Part shown: positions 13,788-16,484 of the stretch, piece by piece
How the letters are laid out: each line of letters starts with the position of its first letter
Position numbering within the stretch: position 1 is the stretch's first letter
Assembly: GCA_944386965.1 (NCBI GenBank)
Contig: CALXDE010000156.1
Location: forward strand, 1-16,484
Length of the DNA stretch: 16,484 nt
Direction: 5' to 3'
Origin: an uncultured Oscillospiraceae bacterium
Lineage (GTDB): Bacteria > Bacillota_A > Clostridia > Oscillospirales > Oscillospiraceae
The notes under the pieces: generated by a model
Databases searched by the model: none
Told to the model about the DNA's origin: nothing
Seen by the model: the letters and a program-made list of their open reading frames with translations, nothing else
Translations under genes and position numbers: made by a program

Positions 13788-14343
13788 ATGCCTGAACAAA
13801 TTGAGCAATATATGCGGAGACCTTGAAGTCGGGCGGGCTTGCCAAGGAGTGGCAGAGCATAACCTGTCGTGATCCAGAGCGGTATGTCCGGAAAGTACTG
13901 GAACCGGAACCGCAGGAGCGGAGGCCACGGGTGATAAAATTGCTGGGTTTCAGGTCATTAAGACCCGTTTCTTTATAGTAGCCTCTTTAGCGAACCTGCC
14001 GCGGGAGAGGAATCATAAAGAAACACGCAACGCATTCCTTGGAACTCTGCGGAAGGCAGAATGATTCGCCATTGATGAAATTGGCTCTGTCCCGCTCCAC
14101 AAGGATGCCGCCAAACTGCTTTTCCAGGCGATCTCTGACTACTATGAGAGGAAAAGCCTGATCATTACCTCCAATCTGGAATTCAGCCAGTGGAACACGG
14201 CCTTTGGGGACAATCGCCCTGCCGCCCTCATTGACCGCCTGATCCACAACTCCCACATTGTCACTTTTTCCGGGGAAAGTTACCGTCTTACCCAGTCCAT
14301 GTACCGCCAGCGCTTCGACATACGGGGACAGCGGGCTACATGA
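13788..14343 (+). pseudogene. IS21-family istB ATPase remnant
   Basis: An ATG at 13788 begins MPEQIEQYMR, the usual IstB N-terminus. A frameshift near 13820 then leads to LKSGGLAKEWQSI...DPERYVRK in another frame, ending at a stop near 13980. The segment that should carry Walker A and its neighbourhood is missing. The frame resumes at 14065 with FAIDEIGSVPLHKDAAKLLF (Walker B), ISDYYERKSLIITSNLEFSQWN (sensor I region) and GDNRPAALIDRLIHNSHIVTFSGESYR, to a TGA at 14341-14343. IstB is the AAA+ helper of IS21 transposition, about 250 residues. With at least two frame changes and a deletion it is not functional. It lies in the same orientation as the istA remnant. Confidence 0.87.
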
Positions 14344-14606
14344 AAGAATAGCCAGCATCTGCGCGGCATAGGGCCTCTTTGGCAGCGCCCGGCCCGCCAG
14401 TTCTTCCAGCGCAAGGCGCCTCTGTTCCACCGATTTCCAGTCGGTCCCATATCGCTTTGCCATCCCCGGATATATCCACTTTTTTGTGACTAACCGCAGC
14501 CGTCCCGACTGGGTTACATACAGCGCCACCGCATGGGCATACACCGAACCCCTGTATCGTTCGCCGTGATCCTCAGGCGGGACAGGAGACTATGCAATTT
14601 AAGCAT
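14344..14606 (-). pseudogene. Spo0A C-terminal-domain protein, frameshifted remnant
   Basis: On the minus strand an ATG at 14606 opens MLKLHSLLSRLRITANDTGV. After a one-base shift near 14545 the frame continues YAHAVALYVTQSGRLRLVTK, then IYPGMAKRYGTDWKSVEQ, and a tail with LEELAGRALPKRPYAAQMLAILS. This matches the stand-alone Spo0A C-terminal-domain proteins of Clostridia: a DNA-binding effector domain without a receiver, usually ending RP..AQ.lailS. The 3' end runs into istB-derived sequence at about 14343, where the natural stop is lost. The start lacks a clear Shine-Dalgarno. The frameshift and the broken end make it a pseudogene. What it once controlled is not known. Confidence 0.65.
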
Positions 14607-15033
14607 CATTCTGTTCTCTCAGCCTCCGCTTTCAACAGGGCTGAAACCGCAATCCCCATATGTGCCGCAATTTTTTCGCATCGTGTTCAGCCTTGGATTT
14701 GCTGGCTCTCGGTCAATTGAACTAAGTTCTTCCGCGCTGATTCCAGTCTCTGCTCTCTGCTGAGATTGCAATCGGAGGGCAGTTGTTAATGCTTTAGGCA
14801 GAGTGGATGAACCGAAAAAGAAGGCCGCACGATTACAGCATGCGGTATTGAAAAACATCGACTGCGGTTGAAGGGCAAGCGCCGAAAGCGCAAAGGTAAA
14901 GCATGCCGTTTGGCTCGGGGAGCGGGCGCATTGGACGTATGCCATTGCCTCCAAATTTTCAGAAAATCCTGGAGATGATTTTAGCCGGACTTACAAAATT
15001 GCTGTCTGCCGGTTTTCAAGAGGACGGTGCGCC
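14607..15033. other. Stretch without recognised genes upstream of the glnA promoter
   Basis: Open frames on both strands near 14533-14763 and 14619-14954 have no ribosome binding site and no motif I know. Base composition is lower in GC than in the metabolic genes. The area most likely belongs to the decayed region that starts near 13025. Confidence 0.45.
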
Positions 15034-15063
15034 TTGACAATCCCGCGGCAGCGCCCGTATAAT
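15034..15063 (+). promoter_or_regulatory. Strong promoter of glnA
   Basis: TTGACA (15034-15039) and TATAAT (15058-15063) are both perfect consensus hexamers, 18 bases apart. The predicted start is near 15070. It is the best promoter in the window. Confidence 0.85.
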
Positions 15064-15073
15064 AAACGCATCG

Positions 15074-15115
15074 AGAGCAACGGCGCCCTTGTAAGGCGCC
15101 GCATGCTCTTTTTTT
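15074..15115 (+). terminator. Intrinsic terminator inside the glnA leader (attenuator)
   Basis: CGGCGCC (15081-15087) pairs with GGCGCCG (15095-15101) around a 7-base loop. An outer stem AGAGC (15074-15078) / GCTCT (15105-15109) extends it, and seven T follow (15109-15115). It starts about four bases after the predicted transcription start and ends 84 bases before the glnA ATG. A full terminator between a consensus promoter and its gene implies that read-through is regulated, or that a very short RNA is made. Two small hairpins follow (15137-15155 and 15153-15168); they share three bases and so exclude each other. Confidence 0.8.
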
Positions 15116-15199
15116 GTTATTGAAAAACGCATCTCTGCGGCGAGCGGTTCGCCGCGGGGGTTCCCGCGCAGTTTTACCACAGGGAAAGGAGACAAAATC

Positions 15200-16484
15200 A
15201 TGACGGCCCGCAAAAAGGAAGAGATTATCCGGCGCATCCAGGAGGAGGATATCCAGTTCATTCGCATGCAGTTTACCGATATCTTCGGTCAGCTGAAGAA
15301 TGTGGCGATTACCGCCTCCCAGATCGAACGGGCGCTGAACAACGAGATTTTGATGGACGGCAGCTCCATCGAGGGCTTTGTCCGGGTGGAGGAGTCGGAC
15401 CAATACCTGTGGCCGGATCTGGACACCTTTGCGGTGCTGCCCTGGCGGCCCCAGTACGGCAAGGTGGCCCGGCTCATCTGCGACGTCCACAACCCGGATG
15501 GGACGCCCTTTGCCGGCGATCCCCGGGGCGTCCTCAAGCGCACCCTGGCCCGGGCGGAGGCGATGGGGCTGACCTTTCATGTGGGGCCGGAGCTGGAGTT
15601 TTTCCTGTTCCACACCGACGAGGACGGCAGGCCCACTACCCGAACCACGGACGAGGCGGGATACTTCGACCTGGGACCCCTGGACCACGGGGAGAGCACC
15701 CGCCGGGAGATCTGTCTGAATCTGGAGGCCATGGGCTTTGAGATCGAGGCCAGCCACCACGAGACGGCCCCCGGGCAGCACGAGATCGACATCCGATACG
15801 CGCCGGCGCTCCAGGCGGCCGACACCATCATGACCTTCAAGCTGGCGGTAAAGACCCTGGCGCAGAAGAACGGGCTCCACGCCACCTTCATGCCCAAGCC
15901 CGTCCCCGGAACAGCCGGCAGCGGGATGCATATGAACATGTCTCTGTTCCAGGACGGGCAGAACGCCTTCTTTGCCCCCGGCGATCCCCGGCAGCTCTCA
16001 CCCCTGGCCTATCAGTTTATTGCCGGACTGCTGGCCCACGTCCGGGGATTCTGCGCCATCACCAATCCCCTGGTCAACAGCTACAAGCGGCTGATCCCCG
16101 GCTATGAGGCGCCCAATCTCCTGGCCTGGTCCGCGGGGAACCGCTCGGCGCTGATCCGCATTCCCACGCCCCGGGGGCGCGGGACACGGGTGGAGCTGCG
16201 CTGCCCGGACCCGGCCTGCAACCCCTATCTGGCGTTCTCCGCCTGTCTTGCCGCCGGGTTGGACGGCATTGAGCGCCAGCTGACGCCGCCGGAGGCGGTG
16301 AACGCCAACCTCTATGCCCAGGATGTGGGGCGGGCGCTGGAGCACTTGCCCGGGACGCTGGAGGAGGCTGTCGCGGCCATGGAGCAGGACCGCGTGGTCA
16401 CAGACGCCCTGGGCGCGCACATCACCAGCCAGTATGTTGACGGCAAGCGCCGGGAGTGGGCGGAATACTGCGCCCAGATCTCCC
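15200..16484 (+). CDS. glnA: Glutamine synthetase, type I-alpha (3' end outside window)
   Basis: The first 428 residues of a type I glutamine synthetase are present; the family length is about 440-445, so only some 15 codons lie beyond the edge. The enzyme makes glutamine from glutamate, ammonia and ATP as a cytoplasmic dodecamer. Visible motifs are MDGSSIEGFVRVEESD (the substrate latch region), GPELEFFLF (metal Glu), the GSGMHMNMSL His-containing loop, NSYKRLIPGYEAP and NRSALIRIP, and VELRCPDPACNPYLAFS. These agree with the Bacillus GlnA (GSI-alpha) branch, which is feedback-inhibited and not adenylylated. AAAGGAGA lies eight bases before the ATG at 15200. It has its own consensus promoter and a leader with an intrinsic terminator, so expression is probably controlled by premature termination. 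It is not visibly linked to the sugar-acid genes. Confidence 0.95.
   Translation, partial: MTARKKEEIIRRIQEEDIQFIRMQFTDIFGQLKNVAITASQIERALNNEILMDGSSIEGFVRVEESDQYLWPDLDTFAVLPWRPQYGKVARLICDVHNPDGTPFAGDPRGVLKRTLARAEAMGLTFHVGPELEFFLFHTDEDGRPTTRTTDEAGYFDLGPLDHGESTRREICLNLEAMGFEIEASHHETAPGQHEIDIRYAPALQAADTIMTFKLAVKTLAQKNGLHATFMPKPVPGTAGSGMHMNMSLFQDGQNAFFAPGDPRQLSPLAYQFIAGLLAHVRGFCAITNPLVNSYKRLIPGYEAPNLLAWSAGNRSALIRIPTPRGRGTRVELRCPDPACNPYLAFSACLAAGLDGIERQLTPPEAVNANLYAQDVGRALEHLPGTLEEAVAAMEQDRVVTDALGAHITSQYVDGKRREWAEYCAQIS

Noticed and set aside
1..16484. CRISPR array, tRNA or rRNA genes
   Set aside because: No regularly spaced direct repeats and no tRNA-like or rRNA-like sequence were found on reading through both strands; an Infernal or tRNAscan run could confirm this.

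Overview
The window looks like a GC-rich Firmicute of the gut Clostridia (Oscillospiraceae-like). The reasons are strong AGGAGG ribosome binding sites, sigma-A type promoters, a Bacillus-type GSI-alpha glutamine synthetase, a Spo0A C-terminal-domain remnant, a PrpR-N/PAS/AAA/Fis regulator and IS21-family debris, all with very GC-rich third codon positions. The taxon is an inference from gene families; no marker gene is present.

Layout. (1) 1-456: no recognised gene; a GGTAGACA repeat cluster surrounds a perfect hairpin that reads as a leftward terminator. (2) 457-1248, minus: XRE-type regulator with a five-segment membrane domain; a 10-bp inverted repeat lies just upstream of its promoter. 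(3) 1488-2598: a good promoter, the last ~45 codons of a broken short-chain dehydrogenase, and an intact sugar-phosphate isomerase/epimerase-like TIM barrel. (4) 2599-3917: a gene-poor stretch and a truncated secreted RCC1-repeat protein. (5) 4088-5869: a two-module alpha/beta-hydrolase (PHB-depolymerase-like esterase) followed by two strong hairpins. (6) 6108-8009: a PrpR-type regulator whose AAA domain lacks both the GAFTGA loop and the Walker B acidic residues. (7) 8087-9947, minus: a UxuA (mannonate dehydratase) homologue coupled to a B3-like metallo-beta-lactamase-fold hydrolase. (8) 10573-12894, plus: a DapA-family lyase and a clear glucarate dehydratase (GudD). (9) 12956-15033: wreckage of an IS21-family element (istA, istB) and a frameshifted Spo0A-C gene. 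(10) 15034-end: glnA with a textbook promoter and an intrinsic terminator starting a few bases after the predicted transcription start.

How it fits together. The centre of the window is a sugar-acid catabolic island. GudD would turn D-glucarate into 5-keto-4-deoxyglucarate, the DapA-family enzyme would cleave or decarboxylate a keto-deoxy sugar acid, and the UxuA homologue would dehydrate mannonate or a related aldonate. The metallo-hydrolase could open a sugar lactone and the esterase could release an ester-linked substrate; both of these are inferences. The two enzyme pairs are divergent across a 625-bp gap. In that gap I see two sigma-A type promoters, each with a TTTCAA-N3-TTGAA(A/C) palindrome centred about 92-93 bp upstream of the predicted start. 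This symmetric arrangement is a strong candidate for upstream activation, possibly by the unusual PrpR-type regulator next door. No transporter or sugar-acid kinase is present in the window.
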